Shown here one piece after another: positions 45,780-58,329 of a stretch of 64,000 bases of DNA (position 1 is its first letter; every line of letters starts with the position of its first letter). Source of the DNA: Lamellibrachia columna. Its lineage: Eukaryota > Annelida > Polychaeta > Sabellida > Siboglinidae. The notes under the pieces are model-generated. The model did not search any database. It had not been told where the DNA came from and saw nothing but the letters and a program-made list of their open reading frames with translations. The DNA is taken from the NCBI GenBank assembly GCA_963662155.1, contig OY759273.1:25006373-25070372 (forward strand), written 5' to 3'. The position numbers were made by a program, and so were the translations under genes.

Positions 45780-47425
45780 AGCAAACACATACCATTTTTA
45801 TAACATTTGATAAAGGTTATATACATGTTATAACGAAAACATTTTTCAATAACATTTCGTAAATGTAAATAAAATGTTATGTAAAATTTCAGAAACATCA
45901 TACAGATGTTTTTAAGATAACGTAATTTTACATTTTTCAGTGATGTTTTTAAAACATCATTAAAACATTCCCATCAAACACAATAATGTTTTAAAAACAT
46001 CAGAAAAATGTTTCCTCAAATGTCATAATAATGTTTTTTTAATGTTATAATGATATCAAAATGTGCCATCTTGGAAACATTTGAAAAAAATTTTTGAACA
46101 ATGTTTTTTTAAAATATATATATAACATCATGAAAACATGTTTGACAAAGGAACCTAAACATCACAAAAATTTTATTTTAATGTTGTATTAAAAATTTCA
46201 CTTTGAAAGGTATAAGAAAAGCTTTCATTTTATGGCTGAGCCCAGCAAACACAATACTGTTTTAAAAACATCAGAAAATTTTTTCCTCAAATGTCATAAT
46301 AATGTTTTTTTAATGTTATAATGATATCAAAATGTGCCGACTTGGAAACATTTGAAAAACCTTTTTGAACAATGTTTTATTAAAACATATATATAACATC
46401 ATAAAAACATGTTTGACAAAGGAACATAAACATCACAAAAATGTTATTTTAATGTTTTATTAAAACATTTCACTTTGAAAGGTATCAGAAAAGCTTTGAT
46501 TTTATGGCTGAACCCAGCCAATACTATACTGCTTTAAAAGCATCAGAATTTTTTTTTCTAAAATGTCATAAAAATGTTTTTTTTAAATGTTATAATAATA
46601 TAAAAATGTGCCATCTTGGAAACATTTGAAAAACATTGTTGAACAATGTTTTATTAAAACATATATATAGCATCATAAAAACAATTTTGACAAAGGAACA
46701 TAAACATCACAAACATTTTATTTTAATGTTTTATTAAAACATTTCACTTTGAAAGGTATCAGAAAAGCTTTGATTTTATGGCTGAGCCCATGCAAGCACA
46801 ATACTGTTTAAAAAAACATCAGAAAAATGTTTTCTAAAATGTCATAAAAATGTTTTTGTTATGTTATAATAATATCAAAATGTGCCATCTTGGAAACATT
46901 TGAAAAACCTTTTTGAACAATGTTTTATTAAAACATATATATAACATCATAAAAACATGTTTGACAAAGGAACATAAACATCACAAAAATTTTATTTTAA
47001 TGTTTTATTAAAAATTTCACTTTGAAAGGTATCAAAAAAGCTTTGATTTTATGGCTAAACCCAGCAAACACAATACTGTTTTAAAAACATCAGAAAAATG
47101 TTTTCTAAAATGTCATAAAAATGTTTTTTTAATGTTATAATAATATCAAAATGTGCCATCTTGGAAACATTTGCAAAACCTTTTTTGAACAATGTTTTAT
47201 TAAAACATATATATAACATCATAAAAACATTTTTGACAAAACAGCATAACATCACAAAAAATTAATTTTAATGTTTTATTAAAACATTTCACTTTGAAAG
47301 GTATCAGAAAAGCTTCAATTTTATGGCTGAGCCCAGCAAACACAATACTGTTTTAAAAACATCAGAAATTTTTTTCAAAAATGTAATAAATTTTTTTTTT
47401 TATGTTATAATAATATCAAAATATG
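45780..47425. repeat. AT-rich tandem repeat, about 272 bp
   Basis: Five and a fraction units. The anchor ATGTGCCATCTTGGAAACAT falls near 46061, 46331, 46605, 46880 and 47151, with a truncated one at 47421. Each unit is full of ATGTTTT/AAAACAT pairs able to fold back on one another and contains GAGCCCAGCAAACACAATAC. The first unit, from 45780, is the most diverged. Confidence 0.9.
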
Positions 47426-47589
47426 CGAAGCGAAGCCAGCGACAGCGATTGATGTCGGCGGCAGCGCAAAACAAACAACACGTTGATACTCGTTCATTGA
47501 CATTGTTCACCTAATGTTTCTTGAAAATTGTCAAAGCAATTCTAAGTATGTTTAAGCAGGCCCAGTTGGCATTTTTCCCTGGCGGCAGA

Positions 47590-48233
47590 AATTCGGGATC
47601 CACGACCGACCGCGTTATATCCGAATCCGCGTAATATTACATTACATCGTAAATTTAATCGTTTTCGCGACGCGAAACCAACGAAAATACGAATTCGTCA
47701 TCCGCATATGAAACGATGTTAAGTGGTGCGTAATAAATGTATGCTTCGGTCGAGATCGGTTGAAAGACGAGGTGAAACAATTATTAATTCTACCTATTGT
47801 ATTTTTCTGTGTTTTATTAGCTTACATACTACGTTTGTCAAATCATATACGTTTTCGGCTGCTCAGGTCCAGGTTATTATTTTCGATTCGTAGGCCTGTT
47901 GGTCCAGTACATCATCATCGTAGTAGATCTATTCCATAACAAAATACGTACGTGTGTTTTATTCAGTTCAAGAGTCAAGAGGGTGTGACATTTAAAAATA
48001 ATACACGTTGATGCTAGTATACTCGTTTAATAAGTTCCATAAACTGCATATTGCCGTATAAGATAATGGTGCAAGCACACAGGGCTTCGACAGCGTTCTT
48101 GGGCTTGGTGCAGCGGGCTGTTGTTTAGTAGCTCCCTGGTGGCAGATATGAGAACACCTAACGCGCCTCGCTTACAGCGCGGTCCGAAGTCGTGGACCCC
48201 GACTACCGCGTTATAACAAGGCTCGACTGTAGA
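47590..48233. mobile_element. Candidate pogo/Tc1-type non-autonomous element
   Basis: The right end, read inwards on the minus strand, is CAGTCGAGCCTTGTTATAAC and GCGGTAGTCGGGGTCCACGA, next to a TA. The left part reads CGGGATCCACGACCGACCGC, then GTTATATCCG. The shared CGGGRTCCACGAC and ACCGCG blocks in opposite orientation suggest terminal inverted repeats, with the outermost left bases lost. No transposase is found inside; the interior has CpG-rich stretches. Confidence 0.4.
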
Positions 48234-48660
48234 TGCAACGAGGTATGTAGCTAACTGATGAATAACCAAAAGTCACTTAGAATGTATTAGTATTACAAAT
48301 GTATTGTTTTTCATTGTTAAACTTGATGTCAAGATCAATCTCAAAATGCAGCACGCTGTCACATGTACTTTCCCAAATGTTATCCTTGTCAAATATAAGG
48401 CTAATCTACCAACTTAACACTGTAGATCTGAGACAGTTGTGTCCAGTGACATTACTTATTTTGTGTAATCATCACTATAGCAAGGGGTGGTATAGTAGTA
48501 CTACACTACCCCTAGCAGCAACACTAATTAAGTTCCAAGTTTCAACAGGGTTATCTGCCAGCTAGGGGTACTGTTGATCAACTGTCCATTTAGTAGGGGA
48601 TTGGCCAACATATAACATCTGCCATGACTTATCTTCTGCATCATTAGTTATAGAGGAAAT

Positions 48661-49573
48661 TTGTTTGAGCAGGATATAGACTCGTTGAGTGCCCATATGA
48701 AAAGAGCACGGAAACGGGAATATTGCAGAAGATGGATGTCGGAAAAGAGAATAAAGTCCAAAATAGATGCAGATACACGTGAATTAATTGGAGACACTTC
48801 CGAAAATGAAACATCAGAAGATGTGACAGAATTTCAAGAAAGCAATAATGACCAAGTTGAGCATAACACAAATGCTGAACATGACCATAGTGATGAACAT
48901 GACCACAGTGTTGAACATGACCACAGTGTTGAACATGACCACAGTGATGAACATGACCACAGTGATGAACATGACCACAGTGATGAACATGACCACAGTG
49001 TTGAACATGACCACAGTGTTGAACATGACCACAGTGATGAACATGACCACAGTGTTGAACATGACCACAGTGATGAACATGACCACCATAGTGACAATGT
49101 TACTAATGATGATTATGATGACAATGCATACAGTGATACTATTACTGATGACATCCCTACTGACAGGGAAGTAGAATCATACAGTGAGAGTGAATCATCA
49201 GAAAGGTGAGGTCTGGCAGAAATCCTGCCGCCCAAATTGTGAAAAGACTCTTCGAAGAAATACAACATGAAGAGGAGTATACAACTCTACAAAGACATAT
49301 TTATCATAGACGGCCAGATAATGCATACAGATCTAGTACTGTGAAGTGGTTTGTGTGGAGAATAGACAAGAAGACACATACAAATGCAGGATTTACCATT
49401 CACCAGGGGCTTTATTTATGCACCCCTGTGATTCTCGGACTATTGGTGGCTGCAAAGTGCGGAGAACAAACTATGAAATGAAAATTGTGGAAGGAAAAGT
49501 CCTAACTAAGAGATGTATAAGGATGGACTCTGGCAGTGACATTGTGTTTATTCAGCTCCTTCATGACTACTGA
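48661..49573 (+). CDS. Acidic protein with EHDHS repeats, unrecognised
   Basis: The first frame (48661-49209) gives a basic N-terminus (KRARKREYCRRWMSEKRIKS), an acidic middle and about eleven six-residue repeats EHDHSD/EHDHSV (48880-49085), then a Ser/Glu/Asp tail ending SESESSER at a donor-like gtgagg (49206). Two further overlapping frames look coding: 49206-49481 (NPAAQIVKRLFEEIQHEEEY) and 49346-49573 (GGCKVRRTNYEMKIVEGKVL, ending FIQLLHDY). They would belong together only after one-base shifts or small introns, so the gene may be broken. His/Asp repeats can bind metal, but no function is claimed. It lies 430 bp before the DUF4806 gene on the same strand and could be part of it. Confidence 0.45.
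48880..49089. repeat. 18-bp repeat coding EHDHS(D/V)
   Basis: About eleven units of GAACATGACCACAGTGWT. The D and V versions are interspersed. Four other frames are also open through it. Confidence 0.93.
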
Positions 49574-49999
49574 GGTACACACGCACACACACATGCTTAC
49601 TTTGTTAATGTCCTTTGTAAAAAATCATATTGTATTATGTTAATAGCCATGATATTTGAGCCACCTGTTATAGCTAACATATTACAAACATTAAAATATA
49701 GAGATGAATAAAACATTCATATGTAATTTGTAAGGCATAGAAATGCATGCTGCACATGAAAACAAAATCAGTTTTCCAGAACCTATGTATCAACTGATAG
49801 AAGCTTGGGTTATGTCATTGATTATGTATTAGTATGGGACAAAACTGTGGAATTCGTTGAATGTCAGTGTAATTAATATTAAATTTTTCAATTATTTTAA
49901 AGCATAGAGAAAATATAAGCTTTGCCTGTGTAAAACTGTACAAGCTGATTTGTAAACAGTTTTGATTTGATTTCACATATCTTTGGTTTCAGTGTAGCC

Positions 50000-52900
50000 A
50001 TGCCATACTCTGTGGTTCTTTTCAAAGAATGCAATTTTTGTGTGGAATACTAATTATGGCTTAATTGGTTATTTGCAGACATTACCCAGGCTGACTACGT
50101 AAGAATTTGTTTTAGTGGAGAGGGGGAGGGTTCGTGTAAAAACATTTGGGTTATATTTTGAGAAAACCCGTGACAGAAAACGCAGCCAAAATATCAAATA
50201 GCCAAACTTTTTGTCTCTCAATATGTATACTTAAATACATCTACAAATAGACAAAGATAATGTCAGTTTGTTACATTAACTATTTAATTTAATGTTAGTT
50301 ATCTTTGTCATATTTGTTTAACTTGGCAGAAAATTCACTACTGGCCATCTGGAAATGACCAGAAGAAGAAAATAAAGAGGAATGAAATGCCTGACAAGGC
50401 GCAGTGGACAGCATACAATGTTCGCATCATAGGCAAAACTGGTAATGCACATTATTCATAGTTACATATTAGATTCATGATATGTAAAGTAGAATATAGG
50501 AGGGGTGGTTTGTTGCAGTCATGTTCTCATGATAGAGAATTGTCAAAATGTGATTGTTTTTAGAATCAAAAACGCACCATTGGCTATTTTGTAATTAATT
50601 AGAAATGGAAAATGAGAAGGCCGACAACATTGTATATGCATGCTTTACAACAATTTACCAACAAATTAACTCATGCTATTGTCATCAACCCATTTGTGAG
50701 TGTGTGACAACAGGCTTCATTGATTCTAAATGTATTGTATACTGCCAACCAATAATTGTTAAACATTTGTCCATTTAGGCAAGGAGATCCTTTGTTTTTG
50801 TTGTAAGTTGAGACATTTTCCTGATTAATTCAGAGTACCCCGACTATGAGACAGCTTCCAAGTATGCGAAAAAGGCAGAGGATACATCTAATGTTGAGCC
50901 AGATGAAGCACAGGGGAAGCGGCATTGCCAAAAGCCAAAACGCTACCAATCTCCTGATTCACCGGCAGTAGTTAGTGAGGAGTGTGGAGAAGATGGTAAT
51001 GAAAATTAAAATGCCCCATCTCATATTTGCTTTTATCATCCAATATGTATATCTTCCCAGTAGAGCGGTCTGTAATGAGAGGTGTCTATATGTTACAGAA
51101 TTTTAAAGATGACCAATACTTTTATCCAAACATTTGTACATGGCCTTTTTATTCAAATAAAACCAATTGTAAAATTTTATATCATACATTATTCAACATT
51201 CATAAGTATAGTGTGTACATGTGTTTGCAACACATTTCTTATTCTACCTTATTTGATGGGAAGTTAATGTGGTGTACATGTTTTCTATTTTCACAAATGA
51301 TTTTGAAATGTGATTTGTGGACATTCTGTTGTTATGAAAGACTTTGGTGTCTGATTCTGGACAAATATCAATTTGATTGTAGGTTTAACTTCAAGAACAT
51401 ATCGGTATTCTACCAAGACAAACTCTGTACAACCCTGAAAATAGTTTCAGATTCAGAAGTTGAGGAAACTCCAGATACTGTGGAAACAGTTGCACTCCCT
51501 CCACCTCCTTTCAGTTTCTCAGGTAACAATTATACAAAAATACATAAAATATAGTTAATGTACAACAAAGGACAGTGGAACTTGGTTAATCCTGACACCT
51601 TGATACCCACTGTATGTGTCTGGATTAACGAGCTATGATTTTAATATCAAAAGTATCGTGCATTTACTGTACACATGTCTATCACACTTGTTGAATACTA
51701 TAACATAATGTGGACATTAAATGTCATCTGATTCACTTGTACAGGTCTAATGGCTATTTATTGAAGAAGTCTGAGTTTTGTCTGCTTGGTTTCTCTATAT
51801 CTACTATTGTAAGAATGTGATGTCTCTGTCCAAATGTATATCCTAAATATTTCATGTCACTGTGACTTTCATGTCAAATAAACTAATAGATAATAATATA
51901 TAATTGTAACATTTATGTTCAATACAGCACTGGATACTGAAAGTGGCAGTGATTTGCCCAGAGGTAAATCTTCTAAGCGTACAAAACCACCACTTCGACC
52001 TAGTTGCAGTTCATCCCAGGCCCAACTTAAGCTGCCGCAAGTTCTCGGCAAACAACAACGTCCACAGGGTGATGGACTGCAAATGGAGAGTCCTGGCAGA
52101 TCACAGATGATGTCGAGCTCCTTCTGCATTCAAGGTACTCCTTTATGCTTCTTTACACGTAGGCCGTTTTAAGTGCTAATATACCATTGGTCTTTCCCTA
52201 CTCAGGGGACCCCATGGGAAAATTTGACACTGTTTTTATCCTCCTTGTCACCCGATTAAATAAGCATCATTCAATTAAATAAATGCCCCTTTTCTTACCA
52301 TTTGGGGGTTGCTGGCAGGGGGAGGACCCAACTAAAATTGCTGGCATTGGTCATTCCATAATCAGGGAACCCCAAATGAAGATTTGACACTCTTTTTAGC
52401 CTTGGCACAATTCCCATAAATAAATGTACTTCTTTCTCACCCTTTGGGGATTGCTTGCAGGGGGAAGCCCCACCTAAAATTGCTTGCATCGATTCAAGCG
52501 GATATAGTTGTCTCAATTTTTCAGTTCTGGCCAAGCTAGAGAAACTGGAGAAAACAATGCAGGAGATAAAATTATCTCTCGTCACTTCACAGCCAGATGA
52601 TGACTTGACATTAGACACCATTCTGCCTAATGACAAGAAACTGAACACACTCAATGAACTGAGCAATTTAGAAAAACAGTTGGGTGAAGATGATGACATA
52701 AGGAATTGATTTAGTATGTTTAAGATATGTTTGAGTCAATTATAAAGTGGCATTGCTTTTTTACTGTATTTTTGAAGAAACCTTAGAGTCTAAATTAATT
52801 TGGAAAGCTTTCTATACAGAACCTATTTCTAGGAATTATTGTGACATTTCAAATTATGCTTAAAGGTGTGAAATATAAATTATTTCATGAATGTATGAAT

Positions 52901-53427
52901 ATCAAAATGGTCCAGCTTCATAATTGTTTAGTCAATAATGTTTGTGTTCCTTCAAGACAAGTTCACTTCATATAGCAACAGATGCTCTGACTGTAACTGA
53001 TTGTTGGTCCAACATTATAACATGGGAAGCAAAAGGTAAAATAATCCAAAAGAAAATAAATTACCTATTTATTATTGGTTTAGGAATAAAAATTTGCTTG
53101 TGAGTGACAATAATGAGTTTCTGCAAGTGCATACATACATATGTACGTGTGTGCGCGCGTGCGTGCATGCATGCATGCAAACAATTTTATAATATAGAAA
53201 TGATCAAACTTTGTTCCTTTAAAATAGAGTTGTCATTTTATATAAAATATATATTTATTTTACACAGATTCAAATTCTTTCGTCACTAGAGGGTGCAAGC
53301 CTTGCTAGATCCTGCAGGGCCATTATGCGGTCACTGATGACTCATGGCCTTATGAGTTTGTTCAGTGTTATGGGGCAAAAGGGAAAACTACCCTTTCGAG
53401 ACCATCTGCTGTGCAAAGTGGTCTCAA
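50000..53427 (+). pseudogene. DUF4806-domain gene, 3' end lost
   Basis: The start is probably MPYSVVLFKE at 50000. Clean exons follow: 50330-50441 (KIHYWPSG, then WTAYNVRIIGKT), 50834-50995 (YPDYETASKYAKKAEDTS), 51445-51522, 51928-52134, 52525 to about 52710 (coiled coil VLAKLEKLEKTMQEIKLSL) and 53268-53427 (QILSSLEGASLARSCRAIMR, then MGQKGKLPFRDHLLCKVV). Internal joins are all phase 1 and coherent up to the coiled coil. The YWP/WxxYxVR start, coiled coil and final block are the layout of DUF4806 proteins, which are common in invertebrates and of unknown role. At the last join, a TGA after DDDIRN and a frame mismatch mean one base is wrong or the donor differs. The exon after 53427 is missing; the Mutator-like element begins 122 bp on. 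Confidence 0.75.
53140..53182. repeat. Alternating purine-pyrimidine tract
   Basis: A mix of GTGTGCGCGCGTGCGTGC and ATGC repeats, in the intron before the last DUF4806 exon; the type of sequence that can take the Z form. Confidence 0.7.
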
Positions 53428-53791
53428 GTAAGTATATTTCCATTGACCTGTGTGCTTATTATATTATCATGATCTTACTATAAGCAATAGTTGTTTATTG
53501 ATTACTAAACAAATTTTTTTCTAACAAATTCCCTTAACTTACAAAATCGTGGGCGCATGAATACACAGCTATTTTTTGTAAATATTGACGGGCATCGCAC
53601 ATGGGGGCATTTTAAAAGAGCTGGAGGCATGTGATTTTGATAAACGTTGGTGAGCATGTCAATGAGATGATGGCAGTTGCTGCACATTTATTTCAGAATT
53701 TTGTATGGTCAGGTTTTCTTATAATCAGACAAAACGTTAACATGGCCACCAATGCAATTCCCAACTGTGGTGTGACTCCAAATAGAGTGTC

Positions 53792-54271
53792 ATGGCAACG
53801 GAAACAGAAAACATGGATGTTGATTTTTGTAAAAAGTACACTGCAAAATTACAAGAAAAGGTGGTATTGTCTGCCAATGGGCAGTGTCAGTTGTGGAGAG
53901 GGTGCAAAAAAGGTAAATTCAGTGACTATGGTGTGATTAATTGCCGTTTTGAGTGTGGCTACAGAACGGTTACAGTGCATCGTTTAAGTTATATGCTTGA
54001 ACACAAAATGACACGTGTTGAACCTGGCTTAGATGCCAGTCATCTTTGTCATAACAGTCTGTGTCTGACAGCAAGTCATATCTCTATGGAGCCACATTCC
54101 ATAAATAACAACAGGCAATATTGTGTTAGTCAAAATGTATGCTTTGGTCATGCACCATATCCAAAGTGTATGTTGCAATTCAAGGTATTTCAATGGCAAT
54201 GCAATAGTAAAACTTACATTTTTCTAGATGTGTTGAATCCTTCAGTTTTTTCAAAGTGTCGTCTGCTGTAG
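53792..54271 (+). CDS. I-PpoI-like His-Me finger endonuclease, copy 2
   Basis: This 159-residue ORF differs from copy 1 at only a few residues: N for Y at position 7, G for S at 119 next to zinc ligand His120, and K for R at 131. All catalytic and zinc positions (His84, Cys86, Cys91, His96, Asn105-107, Cys111, Cys117, His120, Cys126) are kept. There is no frameshift or stop, although the neighbouring transposase carries several. Confidence 0.85.
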   Translation: MATETENMDVDFCKKYTAKLQEKVVLSANGQCQLWRGCKKGKFSDYGVINCRFECGYRTVTVHRLSYMLEHKMTRVEPGLDASHLCHNSLCLTASHISMEPHSINNNRQYCVSQNVCFGHAPYPKCMLQFKVFQWQCNSKTYIFLDVLNPSVFSKCRLL

Positions 54272-54495
54272 TCAATCTTATGCAGTTGTGTCTGTCAGCC
54301 CATGCTGAGTGATGTCTTCAAATGTCGATTGATGTATAGCTCACAAGATGGCACCATGTGCCAGTCATGGTCCATTGTCTGTGGGTGGTTTTTTGTATTG
54401 TAGTTGCAGGTCTATGAGTGATGAAACTGGGAGAAAGTAGAAAGTTCACATTTGTAAGAAGTGTTCTGTTTTCTGTTTGTTTCATAATCTACCCT

Positions 54496-56844
54496 CTACT
54501 TTCTGCTGGCATAACTGTGATCAGCAGACTTTCGTGATCGCAATGAATAAGGATGATCTTCCCTGTTTGCAGTTGGCAGTGTTGTCTTTCTGCGGCGACT
54601 CCTTGTGACCACTGGCTTAACTACTGCTGCTGGCGTTTCTGAAGCTGGCCTTTTCTTCCCTCTACGAGTAGATGGATTTGGATCAAGCTGACACTTCAGG
54701 TATCGATCTTCTGGACGGCGGTTTCTGTTTGAATCGAAGTAGTTCTGCATGCGCTTTAACTTGGTATGACGGATATGCAGACGCACTGATGATCGACGTT
54801 TGTATTGTCTCTGGTATTCCACCTCATGCTGGATTTGCTTGACAGCTCTAGCGACCTGTCCACCTCTCGTAATAGGACAATGTACATTCTCCAACTTGCG
54901 CAACATTGAATTCCCCGCTCCATAATTTATGCGATCGATCACTGAACTCACTCGTTCATTTGCATTTCTACTGAATTTAACATTCTTCGGCAATGAAGCA
55001 CTGAATGATCGGTTAATGGATTCATTCTTGTCAGTTGTAAGTGTGTGTCGTGTCATCTGGAGTGCTGAATTTCCAAGTCGCATTTCTATTAATCCTTTAA
55101 GTGTTGCTCGGTCTTCATCTGTCATATTGAGTCGTGTCAGGCCACATGCCTTCAAATGCTGTGACCTTTTCCACCAGTTGTTTCGCTTGCCTCCACGACA
55201 GACAATTCCATGTCGGTGGGTGACAGTTCTGACATGAGCCAGAATAACAGTCCAGTGTTGCTTGGATTATCTTTGGCATCTTAGTAGTTATCATTCTAAT
55301 GTCACCAGCATAAAGTGTGACCTTTTCCACCAGTTGTTTCGCTTGCCTCCACGACAGACAATTCCATGTCGGTGGGTGACAGTTCTGACATGAGCCAGAA
55401 TAACAGTCCAGTGTTGCTTGGATTATCTTTGGCATCTTAGTAGTTATCATTCTAATGTCACCAGCATAAAGTGTAGATTTTCTGGCATCGTGTTCTTACA
55501 TCCTCTGCAAAAATTTCCTTGTTTTCAGCTCTCACCATGGCATTCTCTCCCGGGAACATTCTGGATGAGAAAGATGCTCTCATGATATGTCAGAACTGTG
55601 TCTGACCGAGATGTGTTGTGTCAGCCTGCCGTTCTGCCGCGACTGTTGGCATGGCATCCTGTAACCCATGAAATGCTTTCGCATCACCGTCTGTTGCAAC
55701 GAATTTTAGTCCGACCTGTTGCTGGGCAAAGCTCACTCCGATTTGGCGGCCTATTTCATATTCTGACATTGGATCGACCACACGAATCGTGGCTGTACAT
55801 CCTTGATGGCCTGTGCACGACACATTTTGACCTTGATTGCGAAGTGATGAGCCTAGTTTGCATAGCTTGTTTTCCATGTGAAAACCTAGAATCTCATGCT
55901 TGTCCGTCTGCCATTCAATCGCGGTTCCCACTGCTTGACTTGCACTCTGTCCACAACCGTAGCTGTTTTTCAGGGATGTTGACTTGTACCTCACATCCAT
56001 GCTTATATTGATTGGTGCATTTGCTGGAAGACCACGCAGAACATTTATCTCTGGTTTTTTCCCTCTTCTGCTGTAGGTCATCAGTCGTGGACTGAGAAGT
56101 AATTGTGGCAACCCGGTTGGATGTCCTTTGCATCCCGCTTCGACTTGGGGGAGGTGTGTTTGTTGTGGGCAGAATGTGTCGCAACTTTGTGTTTCCCATC
56201 GTTGTATCTTGTAGTCCTATATGGAAGGCTACATTTGGAGCGCACGGTTTCTGACCACGACTGCCCGTGTTTACTTCGGAATACAGTTTATACATACGTG
56301 ACTTGTAGTGACAGGCTGTACAGGACAATGACTGTTGCCAACACAAACCAATTTTTTTCTCATGTACTTCGAAGTGTGGAAGAATACATGTGTCCTCTCT
56401 GCTAGCATGCTCTTTAAAGCAATCATTCCACATTGCTGCATTTTTGTCCACACTAAGTAGACGCATTTCAGAAACTGCATGAGTATCTGTCTTTACGTCA
56501 GCTTGAAGATAGATGTCTGTTAGGTCAGGGCATTGATCAAGCTGTGGCCGTAGAATTTTGCTCGTGCCTGGCCGACCCTCTGCGTCTGAAACTGCCAGCA
56601 ATCCTGAAGGAGTGGTTTGCACCACTCTGTCAAAGTCATCCTGGCTTAGCCGTGGCAACCAAACCCCACTGCTAACCCCACTGCTAACCCCACTGGGTTC
56701 CTGTTGGATTGCTGCATCTGATGGTTTGTGGTAACAGTGGCCGGTCTTGAAGCCACCAATTTTCATCTTAATTCCACCAGCAGGTGGACATTTCTCCTCA
56801 CTCTTTCTACTACTACTACTACTATCATGTGTTGTCTCCTCCAT
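54496..56844 (-). pseudogene. Mutator-like transposase, decayed, copy 2
   Basis: It has the same broken layout as copy 1, with the ATG at 56844 (MEETTH). The A6-run frameshift near 56058 comes before the INISMDVRY motif, DGDAKAF lies near 55690, the TGA after GQTQF is near 55590, the 156-bp tandem duplication is at 55163-55474, and the last frame ends at 54496. Shared lesions show that both copies descend from an already inactive ancestor. Confidence 0.85.
55163..55474. repeat. 156-bp tandem duplication inside the transposase, copy 2
   Basis: Identical in extent to 18160-18471. Confidence 0.95.
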
Positions 56845-57350
56845 TTTAAAATCCCAGGTAAATCCAAGTAAAATTACTAATGAAAGTGACAAAACCGTTA
56901 TCTGAATCCAAAGACGTCTAATCCACCTGAGAAACCAGATGACAGTGACAGGAGACCAGTATATTAGAGGGGGGGACATCTTCAAACTAGTGCAGCCTCC
57001 CTCTGATAAGTTACATCAAAACAGAACAAGTCACATTATAATATAATTACTTAGCAGTCAACTTTTGTTTATTTCAGTTAATTAGACACAGTCACCTTTA
57101 CTCAAGTCCATGTGAAGAGCACACATCTATTGGGAGTTGAGAAAATCCTGGACAGGCCCAGCTGTTATCTGATATGGCCTAGTGAGCTGACGTAACTGTT
57201 TCACATGGAAGGTGAGTTGTTTTTGAGGACTCCACTAAGTAGGTTATGTAATGTTATGCAATTCGACAAGTTGCGGTGTCTGGCTTTTCAGTAATCCACA
57301 CTCAAAGGTGATATTTGGGTCTGTTTACATAGGTGTATTGTGGCACCAGG

Positions 57351-57952
57351 TAAAAAAATATACTTTCCTTTTCAGATTTTTCAAAATGTTTCTGTCCAAC
57401 ATGACTCCCTCTACCTTTCCCCGAGCATTCGCTCCCTGTTGTAACCGGCATCGCATTTCTACCTCTGAATGCTCATCCTCATTAACCATTCCTCCAAGTT
57501 ACACAAAGCCATCCACTTGGTTGAACTCCTTATCATTGAAACTAATGTTCAAGTCCTCTATCTGATGTCAAACCCGCATCTCTTCTGTCTTCTCCTGCCT
57601 TATTATCGGTCCTTCCTTCTTGAACACACCCTTCCATTGCTCCAACACTTCCTGTAGTTCTTGTTTTTTGTCTGCTATCATGGCCAGATCGTTTGCATAC
57701 ATCCCCTTCCTGAGAACATCCTTCATGCTGATCTTCCTGCTGATTAGTGCCACCACCATGATAAAGAGTAAAGGGTCATTTCCTTGCCTCTAACCGATGT
57801 TAACTTTGAACTCTTCCGACAACCCATATCCAACCACAACTCTTGTTTTTGTTCTCAGGAACATGACAGTTATGGGTGTTGTACGCCATGACACAGAACT
57901 GACTAAATACAACTAACTCATTACAAAGTCAGACTCCCAGATAAGTACAAAA
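57351..57952 (-). mobile_element. RTE-like LINE fragment, right of copy 2
   Basis: Counterpart of 20339-20945, with RT palm MYANDLAMIADKKQELQEVL at 57759-57568 on the minus strand. The match to copy 1 ends at CAGACTCCCAGATAAGT. Confidence 0.8.
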
Positions 57953-57984
57953 GGTGTTGGAATGAACAGGTCAGCCAGGGAGTG

Positions 57985-58195
57985 AACTGTTAAGTACGTT
58001 GAACAATCCCAAGGAGTGGATACAGTGCTGTGTAAACATAAACATGCCTTTACTTTAGGTATTTTTACAGGTGCTGCTGCAGCCAGGAACAATTTTGGTG
58101 GACCGAGAGTGAACAATATCAAGGGTGACTTCAATCGGATCGCGCTTGCCTATCCCCACTTTGTGTGTTGGTACAGGTTGGTGTCATAAGTAGAC
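57985..58195. repeat. Dispersed repeat shared with 44960-45175
   Basis: Second copy of the dispersed repeat, beginning ACGTTGAACAATCCCAAGGA and ending GGTTGGTGTCATAA, with an extra CTGCTGCAGCCAGGAACAA. Confidence 0.75.
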
Positions 58196-58329
58196 ATAAC
58201 CGCCTTGGAAGCAGGCCATTGATGGTGCTCTTGCAAATTCATTGGATTATGAGTGAAACAGACATTGCAAAAACTGTAACAAAGAATTGTGGGGGAGGGG
58301 AGAATGTCACATTAGATTGAGAAACTAAC

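Larger units (their letters stand above)
53549..57350. mobile_element. Full-length Mutator-like element with His-Me endonuclease, copy 2
   Basis: It has the same organisation as 16546-20338 and is nearly identical. It begins exactly at GTGGGCGCATGAATACAC, straight after DUF4806 intron sequence, without the 561-bp spacer. It ends at GGCACCAGG, followed by the same RTE-like LINE flank as copy 1 to about 57952. A 12-bp CTAACCCCACTG duplication in the transposase N-terminus and the shorter G run at 56960 are private to it. Confidence 0.85.

Noticed and set aside
48814..49097. Minus-strand and third-frame ORFs over the EHDHS repeat
   Set aside because: They are by-products of an 18-bp repeat without stops.
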